This document shows positions 7,359 through 14,291 of a stretch of DNA of 14,291 nt, in pieces. The notes beneath the pieces were generated by a model. The model was not told where the DNA came from, made no database searches, and was given only the letters and a program-made list of their open reading frames with translations. Position 1 is the stretch's first letter; each line of letters begins with the position of its first letter. The stretch is from contig ONFH01000030.1 in assembly GCA_900317015.1 (NCBI GenBank), forward strand, positions 1 to 14,291. Reading direction: 5' to 3'. The stretch is from an uncultured Erysipelotrichaceae bacterium (GTDB lineage Bacteria > Bacillota_I > Bacilli_A > Erysipelotrichales > Coprobacillaceae). The position numbers and the translations under genes are program-made.

Positions 7359-7559
7359 AAAATCTTTGTGCCACCTTTGGTGTGAATAGAATGCTATCAC
7401 ATTCCTGCCTTTTAACGGAGGCTTCCGTATCATGATACTCGTTTCCTTTCCCATGATCCCTCATAGGGCCAATTGCCTTTACGCCATGATCAGGATTCCA
7501 CCATCCCTGACTCTCTATCCATACTTTTAAAAGCAACATATCCTACTCACAGGTTGTAT
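7326..7559 (-). promoter_or_regulatory. T-box riboswitch (tRNA-sensing leader) of the trpXYZ-like operon
   Basis: The leader reads through uncharged tRNA and terminates otherwise. Read on the minus strand: the base of stem I pairs TTGCTTTT with AAAGGCAA (one G-U pair). The 5' side of the specifier loop has AGTA, followed by the AG-bulge AGAGAG and the conserved distal loop GGATGGTGGAATCC. Stem III is TGTGATAG-CATT-CTATTCACA. The T-box itself is AAAGGTGGCACAAAG (7378-7364), a variant of AAGGGTGGTACCGCG that keeps the GGTGGCA tRNA-acceptor bulge. AAAGG (7378-7374) can pair with CCTTT (7349-7345) inside the terminator, which is the expected antiterminator switch. The specifier codon lies in ATGGCGTAA (7487-7479). 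TGG (Trp) would suit the transporter, but GGC, CGT and GTA are possible in other registers. Confidence 0.9.
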
Positions 7560-7565
7560 CCATAC

Positions 7566-7592
7566 CTTATCACAGTGATTTTCAATAGTCAA
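7566..7592 (-). promoter_or_regulatory. Promoter of the T-box/transporter operon
   Basis: Minus-strand TTGACT (7592-7587, 5 of 6 to consensus) is followed after 15 bases by GATAAG (7571-7566), preceded by TGT, an extended -10 element. The short spacer is compatible with an extended -10. The expected mRNA start is near 7559, just upstream of the T-box structure. TAAGGT, one to two bases downstream with a 17-base spacer, is an alternative -10. Confidence 0.5.
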
Positions 7593-7680
7593 TGAAACCC
7601 TTTATATTCCAAAAACTAGTTTTTCGATTTCCTATTTTCCAAAATCTTCTATCCTATATTTTAAACAATACAAAAGTTTT

Positions 7681-8679
7681 TTAGTTCAACTCACTATAAT
7701 CGCCAATGACCTGCTGATCTGGCGACTTTTTGGCTTCAAACATATAGTGTCCAGCACGGGCTATGATCGTCTCGATCGTATCGTCTTCACGCACGATCGT
7801 AAGACCAATGGCTGCCTGATAGTCGATCTTCTGAACATTCACTTCATAATAGTCCTGAGCAATGTGTTGAAATCACTGCATAGCGCCAATAAGATCTTCT
7901 TTTCCTTTGATCTCTAGCAAACCGACGAATTCATCACCGCTCCAGCGACAGAAACGATCTGTCTTACGACCATACTCGCATAAAGCAAGACCAATATTAT
8001 GTAGGATCGTGTCGCCTGTCGACTGTCCATAGTTGTGATTGATCTTTGTAAAGTGATTGACATCGACAAAAAGGACCGCAAATGGATGACCGGAACGATG
8101 ATAAAGATCAAAAGCCTGCTGTAAGTAGACTTCCATATATTTACGACTAGGAAGACAAGTTAATGGATCTCTTGTCACCACTTCATAAATCATGCCGATC
8201 AAGTCTTCATTATAGCTTTCTTCAGTCATTGGGACGAATAATGAGACAAGTTCAATGACCTGTCCGCTCATATCCTTGATTGGGACAAATGTATTTTTGA
8301 CGAGTAAGTCTTTGCCATTTTTATGTTTCATGAACATCGATAGACTGCTTGAACGTCCCGTCGTATAAGCAATCGTTGCCGGACAGCTGTGGAATGGGAT
8401 GCGTTTGCCATCCGTGAAGCAGCAGCCCACCGGCATATCGGTACATCTTTCTCCCTGCATCTCTGATGCCAAGTAGCCAAGTAAGCGTTCAACTTCACGG
8501 TTCCAGTAAAGCACCGTATGATCAGGTTTTAAGATATAACAGCCAATTGGCATATCTTCCATGAGGCTCTCTAAGACGGAATTGTATTCTAAAGTGATAT
8601 CTTCTGGTTCATCCATCTCTTCATTCGCCAGCTTTTTATTCAAAAACAGATTCAAAGTGAACTCTAGGAAGAACTTCAT
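7681..8679 (-). pseudogene. PAS-GGDEF protein, degraded paralogue of the C-terminal part of the giant gene, with an in-frame stop
   Basis: The frame runs from ATG at 8679 to TGA at 7873-7875 (268 codons) and then continues in the same frame for 64 further codons to TAA at 7681. Those codons still encode the end of a GGDEF domain (YQAAIGLTIVREDDT, AGHYMFEAKK). It aligns almost without gaps to residues 1370-1687 of the neighbouring giant protein, about two thirds identical by eye. The TGA aligns with Arg1623 there and is one substitution away from an Arg codon. The active site has also drifted: SGDEF for GGDEF and GQSTGD for GHGNGD; the RKTD inhibitory-site motif is kept. The PAS part keeps four cysteines. 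No ribosome binding site is visible before the ATG, although the promoter looks good. A truncated 268-residue PAS protein could still be made, but cyclase activity is unlikely. Confidence 0.8.
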
Positions 8680-8719
8680 ACTTTAAAATTTCATCAAAAT
8701 GACATCACGTTCAATTCAA

Positions 8720-8748
8720 ATCTTAGTCATTTTAACATTCTATGTCAA
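8720..8748 (-). promoter_or_regulatory. Promoter of the PAS-GGDEF pseudogene
   Basis: Minus-strand TTGACA (8748-8743, perfect) lies 17 bases before TAAGAT (8725-8720, 4 of 6). The expected mRNA start is near 8713, about 35 bases before the ATG at 8679. It is the best -35 in the window although the gene behind it is broken, which suggests recent inactivation or a transcript that is still made. The remainder of 8680-8825 is AT-rich with nothing further recognised. Confidence 0.65.
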
Positions 8749-8825
8749 TCGATTTTAAATATTTTATAATTTCTAAATTTCCTAAGCAAATTGAGTGCGA
8801 ATTAAGTATATCTGAATTTCTATAT

Positions 8826-8865
8826 GCAAAAAAGATAGCTAACAGGAGTTTCTATTAGCTATCTT
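8826..8865 (-). terminator. Intrinsic terminator of the giant GGDEF/EAL gene
   Basis: A perfect 11-base-pair stem (8832-8842 with 8855-8865) with a 12-base loop is followed on the minus strand by six T. It starts 17 bases after the TAA of the giant gene and separates it from the promoter of the downstream paralogue, so the two are probably separate transcription units. The plus-strand side lacks a T-run. Confidence 0.88.
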
Positions 8866-8882
8866 GTATGTCTATGCAAATT

Positions 8883-11800
8883 TTAAGCTTGCTTTGTATA
8901 GTCCGTGACGATGCGCTCTGTTTTCGATTTCTTAGCCTCATACATATAGCGATCCGCGCGGGCAATCAATGAATCAACTGTATCATCTTCACGCACGACC
9001 GTGATGCCAATGGCAGCACGACAAGTGATATGATTCCCGTCAACGACTTCATAGCTCTCCTCAGCAATCTTCATAAATCTACGTGAAGCTTCTTTGATAT
9101 CTTCAGCTTCTTTTAATTGAAGCAGACCAACGAACTCATCACCGCCCCAGCGGCAGAAATGATCGGTCTTACGGCCATACTTGCGTAAAGCCAGACCAAA
9201 TTGACGGAGGATTGCATCGCCATTGCCATGGCCATACGTATTGTTAATATCATGGAAATCATTGACATCCGCAAACAGGACTGCAAATGGACGGTTGATA
9301 CGATGATAAAGTTCAAAGGCTTCTTCAAGGCACACTTCCATATACTTTCTTCCTGGAAGACAAGTTAATGGATCTCTTGTCGACACTTCATAGATCATGC
9401 TAACTAAGTTCTGATCATAGTCCCCTTCCGTCAATGGTACAAATAATGAGATCAGTTCTGTGATTTCTCCTTTTGCATCCTTTAGTGGAACAAGCGTATT
9501 CTTAATCAATAGGTCTTTTCCATCCTTCTGTTTCATAAACATCTGCATTGTCTGGCTGCGACCAGTGACAAAAGCGACCATGGCAGGACAGCTATGACGA
9601 GGAATATGCTCCCCACTCGTAAATGAACAGCCTAAAGGCATATCAATACACTTCTTCCCCTGCATTTCCGAAGCAGAGAAACCTAAAAGCTTTTCCGCTT
9701 CTTTATTCCAGTAGACCACCGAATGATCCGGTTTAATGATATAACAGCCAATTGGCATTTCTTCCATTAAACTTTCCAATACAGTATTGTAGTCAAAGCT
9801 AAGATCTCGCTCCGCATGTGGCATCTGTTCTTCATGAAAGAGCATTTGTGACATTTGATTACGTGCTTTCATAACATCCTTTGTATAAAGGATCCTCGTT
9901 TTCGCATAAAGCGTACAAGGGACTTCATTGACTTGACGGATGGCATCGATGCCTTCACGGATGTGATCTGCCAGCACGATAATTTCCTGTGGTGATGTAT
10001 AAGACGTTGCGACTGCAAATTGACCAATACCAACATAAGCTGTCGTCGCACGATAATCCACGACTTTAGCAATCACACTATAGCAGTCCTGGACAGCTGC
10101 ATACATCGTTTCACGGCCAAAGTTATTGGCAATTCTAACAAGTTCAGGGATCTTCACATAGATCACCCCAAACTTTCTCTTATTTAATTCATAGTCTGTT
10201 TCAAAAGAGATCAAGTCATCAATAAAATGAGCAGCATCTTTACATCCCGGCAACATGTTAGGACTAAATTCACCATGTGACATGTCTTCTGTATCATTTT
10301 TGAATCTGTCCTTATCGATAAAGTAACCCATCAAGCCGGAGATCTGGCCATTTTTATAAATTGGCCACTTTGTGGCATAAATATCACGAGCTTCTCCTTT
10401 GACCATACATTTACCAGGAACATATCTAAAGCTTTTCCCAGTTTTCAGAATCTTCTCCTCAACCTGCTTATAGCTTTCATTATTAGGATGCCAGTTCATA
10501 TCCTCATCGGTCTTCCCAATCAATTCATTTTCTGAATGAAAGCCCCAGTAATTTAAGAACGACTGACTGACGCCGATAAAGCGACGATGTTCGTCTTTCC
10601 AGAAGAATGGAATCGGGCAATTATGAATCAGATCTTCAAAGTAGCGTGCATCATTGTCCCCTTCCTTGAAGAAGCCGTCAATCGTCTTCTTAGTCAGTAA
10701 TGGCGCATCACTCATCGTATGCGTGTCATCAGTTGCACGCATGACGTAAAGGATCTTCTTTTCATCACTGTTTGGTGCTAAAAGAATCATGTGGGTCATC
10801 CACATAAAACGTCCCTGGAAGTTTTTGGTACGGAAAACACTGCGAATGGAGCCAAATTCGGATCGTTCGAGTCTTCTTAAAAGCGTCTGTGGATCAATAA
10901 AGTCCTGATAACGCTTTTGATCGGCCACATAGATCTCTGGTAGAATATTCGTCACATTTCCCTGTTCATCAATTAATGGTGATGCATTGCTCGAAAGCAT
11001 CGATTCATCAGTAAAGCGAACACTCTGGATCATCATTGTCGATGGATCAAGGCTATAAATATGACGATAGAAATAACTTAAGTTCAATAACATCTGTGCT
11101 TTTGGCGTCAATTCTTCATTCTGTCCACCATATTGATAAACATTAATGACGAAGAGAGCTTTTTGATCATATTGCCCAAGCAATCGATATTTTAATAATC
11201 TTGGCTGATCTTTAAATGGCGTTGTGAGCTCCCCTGTATTTTTTGAGATCATCGATAATTGGCCAGCTTTCAGCAATTCACGGCTAGCCACATTATTCCG
11301 ATCATTAATATTCTTTTCAATCTCATGAATATCTTCATAACCATCTTGATCCATGACCGTCTTTAACTGATCGTTCACGAACAAAATATGAATACGGTCG
11401 ACCTGGATTTCTGCAATGGCCATCGGGATATCAGACATAAAGTTGACCTGACTTAAACGGTCATAACAGATCTTCTGTCTTGGACTTTCAATATCAAGTC
11501 CTTTTTCTGTACATGTGCGAATCATATCATCAAATGGCATTGGCTTACCGAAATAGTAGCCCTGCATCTTTTCACAGCCACACTTTTTTAAAAACTCTGC
11601 CTGTTCCTTTGTTTCGACACCTTCAGCTAAGGAACGTATGCCGATGCTTTTATCCATTCTAATCACAGAGGCAATAATATCACGAGAACGAGACGTATCA
11701 TGACGTAAGAAGACCATATCAAGCTTCAAGACATCAAAGGAATAATCTTTTAATAAATTCAATGTCGAATAGCCACTGCCGAAGTCATCCATCCAGATCT

Positions 11801-13946
11801 CATAGCCAGCATTACGGAATGCCTGCAGCGTATTAAAGATCACATTCTCTTTGGAAGTCATGATACTTTCTGTGACTTCAATATGAAGCATACGTCTTGG
11901 AATATCATACTGCTTCACGAATGTTTCAATTTCATTAAAGATATCACAGCTGATAAAGTCCATACGTGATAGATTGATAGAAACAGGAATTTCTGGAATG
12001 CCCTGGCGATCACGCTGGGCAATCTGTTGAATGACTTTTTTAATCACACATAGATCAAGCTTCCAGATCAAATGCGCATCTTCTAAAGCGGGAATAAAGG
12101 CACCTGGCTGTAATAATCCTTTATGAGGATCATCCCAGCGCGCTAAAGCTTCCATCCCACAGACCTGGTTTGAAAGAGAACGAACGACTGGCTGATAATA
12201 AACAACGATCCAGTCTTTTTGAATGGCCTCTTCAAGATGTGAGACCACATAAGCAGATGTTTCGAGTTTTTCTCCCGTCTCTTTAGAATAATACGAAATA
12301 TACTTTCCGACTTCTTTTCGGCTTTCATCAGAAGCAATACGTGCGTTATTACAAATCTTCTCAGTAGAAATTGTATGATCATCCCAGATGCAGATACCAA
12401 CAGAGCATTCTACACTATCTGGAAACGCCTTCTGGATATTATCACGTGCCTCTTCTACACGCTCATCAAGATCGATCGTATTTGTCAAAACCGCAAAGCG
12501 GTCACCATCTAAGTGTGCAACGACTTCATCAGCGAATGATTCTTTTAAACGTCTACCCATACTGCGCAGGAACTGATCAGCGGAAGTAATGCCATAGCTT
12601 AAGTTAAAGAGCTTGAAGTTGATCAGATCAAAGTAAAGAACAGCTAATTCGCCATCTTTCTCTTGATCACGTGGTTTCTGGCGTTCTTCAGCTGCAAGTT
12701 TAAAGAATGCATGCATATGAGGTAGTCCTGTTAATGGATCAAGACCTTCTGCCACCTCTTCACCCGCTTTTTCATCGACTGGATCATTATCTTTTACGAA
12801 TGTAATAGATCCTTCGATCATTCCCTTTCCTTGATGTTTGGCTTTATAAAGGTGTTTGTCAGCCTGATTGATGATCTTTCTAAGGCCAAGAGATGAATCC
12901 GGAATACCACCGCTGTAGCCAATGCTACAGCTTAAATCAAATCCTTCTTTTTCGGTATCTAAGACATCCTGTAATTCAAAGAGTTTTGAAGAAAACAGAT
13001 CAGGATCTTCCTCTTCTGAAATAATGAGGAACTCATCTCCGCCGTAGCGGTAACAATGATCTTTCTCTTTATTAAAGATAGCCTTCATTTCTTTGCCCAT
13101 CTTCTTAAGAACACGGTCACCATAATCATGACCATGTCCATCATTATAGTTTTTAAAGAAGTCGACATCGATCAAAGCAACGCCAACTGGAGCATTAACA
13201 AAAGTCATAAAATCATGTCGTAAAGCATTACGATTTAATAAACCTGTGAGTGAATCCAATCGGCTATCTTTATAAAGCTGAACATTTTCATCTTCCATCT
13301 CAAACTTATTCTTTTCAACTCTGATAAAGCTTAATAAACGCGTATAGTTGACAAATAAACAGATGATCTGCATAACTGCTAGATCAACGGCGTCCTGCCA
13401 GCCGACAGGGTACTGTGTAATGATCAAAAGAATGATCATCGTGGTTAAGTTAATCACAATATTACGGAAGTATGTGCCAATGCTCGCATTTGGAATTAAA
13501 TAAATAACTAAAGTAACGAGGATATACTCAAAAAAGAAACCACTGTCTTTCTGCGCTGTAAAAAACGTCGAGCAGGCAATGAGCATATTGATGGCAAGAA
13601 AGCTCTTTAAGATCAATCCTGTTCTTTTTGTAGCAACGCCATCAAAGGTATTCATTTCATGAATAAGAAGACCCAAGAAGAATAGATCAATGAAAAACGC
13701 CGTCAGATATATTGCGGTCGCACTGATTCCCGGTAAAATAAATCCTGTCGCAAAAGGTGAAAATGATCCTATTAATAAGACAATGATAAACAGAACACAG
13801 AGAATCATCGCAGCTGTAATCGTCAGTGAGAGATTATAGTAGTAAAAATCTGCTTTTAAATGCGGATCTTTCATAAAGAGATCCATATCTTTATTTAGAT
13901 AGATTTTCTTAAATTCTTCAATTGTCTTTTTCATATTAGATACCAT
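8883..13946 (-). CDS. Giant membrane-bound cyclic di-GMP turnover protein: TM-GGDEF-GGDEF(degenerate)-EAL-PAS-like modules-GGDEF(degenerate)-PAS-GGDEF
   Basis: The protein has 1687 residues. About six membrane segments lie in residues 40-205. GGDEF 1 (about 225-375) is intact: DVDFFKNYND at 260-269, GHDYGD, GGDEF at 302-306; its inhibitory-site position reads KEKD, not RxxD. GGDEF 2 (about 400-555) is degenerate, with DGDRF at 480-484. EAL (about 565-810) keeps the expected catalytic set: Glu599 in EAL, Asn658, Glu690, Asp720-Asp721, Lys741, Glu775, Gln795. PAS-like regions follow (about 835-935, 950-1075, 1100-1210). A third GGDEF fold (about 1240-1355) has VGIGQF at 1305-1310. A Cys-containing PAS (1385-1505) comes next, then GGDEF 4 (1520-1680), with GGDEF at 1601-1605 and an RKTD inhibitory site at 1592-1595. 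It should both make and break c-di-GMP at the membrane. AGGGGG lies 7 bases before the ATG; ATG at codon 5 is less likely. It is followed by its own terminator. Confidence 0.93.
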   Translation of the reverse strand: MVSNMKKTIEEFKKIYLNKDMDLFMKDPHLKADFYYYNLSLTITAAMILCVLFIIVLLIGSFSPFATGFILPGISATAIYLTAFFIDLFFLGLLIHEMNTFDGVATKRTGLILKSFLAINMLIACSTFFTAQKDSGFFFEYILVTLVIYLIPNASIGTYFRNIVINLTTMIILLIITQYPVGWQDAVDLAVMQIICLFVNYTRLLSFIRVEKNKFEMEDENVQLYKDSRLDSLTGLLNRNALRHDFMTFVNAPVGVALIDVDFFKNYNDGHGHDYGDRVLKKMGKEMKAIFNKEKDHCYRYGGDEFLIISEEEDPDLFSSKLFELQDVLDTEKEGFDLSCSIGYSGGIPDSSLGLRKIINQADKHLYKAKHQGKGMIEGSITFVKDNDPVDEKAGEEVAEGLDPLTGLPHMHAFFKLAAEERQKPRDQEKDGELAVLYFDLINFKLFNLSYGITSADQFLRSMGRRLKESFADEVVAHLDGDRFAVLTNTIDLDERVEEARDNIQKAFPDSVECSVGICIWDDHTISTEKICNNARIASDESRKEVGKYISYYSKETGEKLETSAYVVSHLEEAIQKDWIVVYYQPVVRSLSNQVCGMEALARWDDPHKGLLQPGAFIPALEDAHLIWKLDLCVIKKVIQQIAQRDRQGIPEIPVSINLSRMDFISCDIFNEIETFVKQYDIPRRMLHIEVTESIMTSKENVIFNTLQAFRNAGYEIWMDDFGSGYSTLNLLKDYSFDVLKLDMVFLRHDTSRSRDIIASVIRMDKSIGIRSLAEGVETKEQAEFLKKCGCEKMQGYYFGKPMPFDDMIRTCTEKGLDIESPRQKICYDRLSQVNFMSDIPMAIAEIQVDRIHILFVNDQLKTVMDQDGYEDIHEIEKNINDRNNVASRELLKAGQLSMISKNTGELTTPFKDQPRLLKYRLLGQYDQKALFVINVYQYGGQNEELTPKAQMLLNLSYFYRHIYSLDPSTMMIQSVRFTDESMLSSNASPLIDEQGNVTNILPEIYVADQKRYQDFIDPQTLLRRLERSEFGSIRSVFRTKNFQGRFMWMTHMILLAPNSDEKKILYVMRATDDTHTMSDAPLLTKKTIDGFFKEGDNDARYFEDLIHNCPIPFFWKDEHRRFIGVSQSFLNYWGFHSENELIGKTDEDMNWHPNNESYKQVEEKILKTGKSFRYVPGKCMVKGEARDIYATKWPIYKNGQISGLMGYFIDKDRFKNDTEDMSHGEFSPNMLPGCKDAAHFIDDLISFETDYELNKRKFGVIYVKIPELVRIANNFGRETMYAAVQDCYSVIAKVVDYRATTAYVGIGQFAVATSYTSPQEIIVLADHIREGIDAIRQVNEVPCTLYAKTRILYTKDVMKARNQMSQMLFHEEQMPHAERDLSFDYNTVLESLMEEMPIGCYIIKPDHSVVYWNKEAEKLLGFSASEMQGKKCIDMPLGCSFTSGEHIPRHSCPAMVAFVTGRSQTMQMFMKQKDGKDLLIKNTLVPLKDAKGEITELISLFVPLTEGDYDQNLVSMIYEVSTRDPLTCLPGRKYMEVCLEEAFELYHRINRPFAVLFADVNDFHDINNTYGHGNGDAILRQFGLALRKYGRKTDHFCRWGGDEFVGLLQLKEAEDIKEASRRFMKIAEESYEVVDGNHITCRAAIGITVVREDDTVDSLIARADRYMYEAKKSKTERIVTDYTKQA

Positions 13947-14291
13947 CTGCGTGCCCCCTCATTTAATAAACACCCATACATACTCATACAAATTCAAACA
14001 AAGTCAGTAGACCTTGAAGTGCATTTTCCTTCATCCTCTTTAAGGTACGCAAAAACGAAGACCCCAATTTTCTTGCCCTCTGGGTTAAAATTTTAATGAT
14101 TCAACCATTTTTATTCACATGATCATTCTTTTGCAAAAACAGTCACATAAATATTATTCTTTACTCATTTTATTGCATAAAATGACACTCTGTTTATATA
14201 AAATATTAAAGTGATTTTCGCAATTAGGTGACTTATCCCAAAATATTCAATTTTTGAATTGATTTTGCAAAATAATTTTGAATATCAAAAA
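13947..14291. other. AT-rich upstream region of the giant gene; no gene seen
   Basis: No coding frame I can support lies here. Two minus-strand promoter candidates are visible. The first is TTGCGA (14223-14218), 17 bases, TATATA (14200-14195), which would give a leader of about 240 bases. The second is TTGTAT (13991-13986), 17 bases, TATTAA (13968-13963), which would start just before the ribosome binding site. A weak stem, CCCA/TGGG, lies at 14063-14066/14081-14084. I compared the leader with the c-di-GMP riboswitch consensus by memory and found no convincing match. Confidence 0.5.
14129..14285. repeat. Cluster of AT-rich palindromes upstream of the giant gene
   Basis: TTTTGCAAAA occurs at 14129-14138 and again inside ATTTTGCAAAAT at 14262-14273. 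CATTTTAT-TGC-ATAAAATG, a perfect 8-base inverted repeat, is at 14166-14184. ATATTCAA (14243-14250) is mirrored by TTGAATAT (14278-14285) around the last TTTTGCAAAA site, and ATTCAA-TTT-TTGAAT is at 14245-14259. They flank the first promoter candidate, so they could be operators; this is inference. AT-rich composition raises the chance of accidental palindromes. Confidence 0.5.

Noticed and set aside
7152..7385. Plus-strand open frame antisense to the lipoprotein start and terminator
   Set aside because: It overlaps the signal-peptide region, the T-box terminator and T-box sequence, has no ribosome binding site, and shows no recognisable domain. The frames antisense to the ATPase and giant genes were discarded for similar reasons.
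7357..7539. A 60-codon minus-strand frame in the transporter leader containing three Trp codons, resembling a Trp leader peptide
   Set aside because: Two of the Trp codons come from the conserved T-box distal loop GGATGGTGGAATCC, there is no properly spaced ribosome binding site, and the frame runs through the whole riboswitch. It is a by-product of the RNA element.
7611..7624. AAAAACTAGTTTTT palindrome after the pseudogene as its terminator
   Set aside because: It is a short AT-only stem apart from one C-G pair and lacks a following T-run, so it would be a poor terminator. No clear terminator for the pseudogene was found.
7873..7875. TGA read as Trp or recoded in the PAS-GGDEF paralogue
   Set aside because: The ParB-like and pseudouridine synthase genes in this window end in TGA within tight overlaps, so TGA is a stop here. 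The aligned residue is Arg, not Trp or Cys, and no selenocysteine element was evident.
13981..14100. Possible c-di-GMP (GEMM) riboswitch before the giant GGDEF/EAL gene, because of the GAGGGCAAG string
   Set aside because: The rest of the conserved core and tetraloop/receptor pairing could not be found and no expression platform is apparent. A covariance search would be decisive.

Overview
The window looks like part of a chromosome from a low-to-moderate GC Bacillota (Firmicute). Supporting signs are strong AGGAGG-type ribosome binding sites, a T-box riboswitch, a trpXYZ-like transporter, a RpiR-type regulator and intrinsic terminators with U-runs. The mix of genes and base composition would suit the Erysipelotrichia, but that placement is an impression and not a demonstration. 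TGA is used as a stop codon, so the code is standard.

Region 1 (1-3722, minus strand) is a tightly packed five-gene operon: a small ParB-like protein, an RsuA/RluB-type pseudouridine synthase, a stand-alone Smr-domain protein, an M20-family aminoacyl-histidine dipeptidase, and a TRAM-less RlmD-type 23S rRNA m5U methyltransferase cut by the window edge. Every junction overlaps by a few bases, so translation is probably coupled. A perfect TATAAT box lies almost on top of the first gene, which gives a very short leader. Region 2 (3723-4623) is a divergent plus-strand RpiR-type regulator with its own extended -10 promoter and a TGAAA-N4-TTTCA palindrome in the shared spacer. It ends in a bidirectional terminator.

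Region 3 (4595-7592, minus strand) is a complete uptake ABC transporter: lipoprotein, permease and ATPase, of the TrpXYZ type. It sits behind a well-formed T-box leader with stem I conserved elements, the T-box sequence, a competing antiterminator and a terminator. It is therefore probably induced by an uncharged tRNA.

Region 4 (7681-14291, minus strand) is devoted to cyclic di-GMP. A 1687-residue membrane protein carries four GGDEF-fold domains (two with intact active sites, two degenerate), one intact EAL domain and several PAS-like modules. Directly downstream lies a shorter paralogue of its last PAS-GGDEF section. That copy has its own good promoter, but it carries an in-frame TGA and active-site changes and appears to be decaying. 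About 345 bases upstream of the giant gene are AT-rich, hold several palindromes and contain no gene I can support. No tRNA, rRNA, CRISPR array, insertion sequence or prophage gene was seen.
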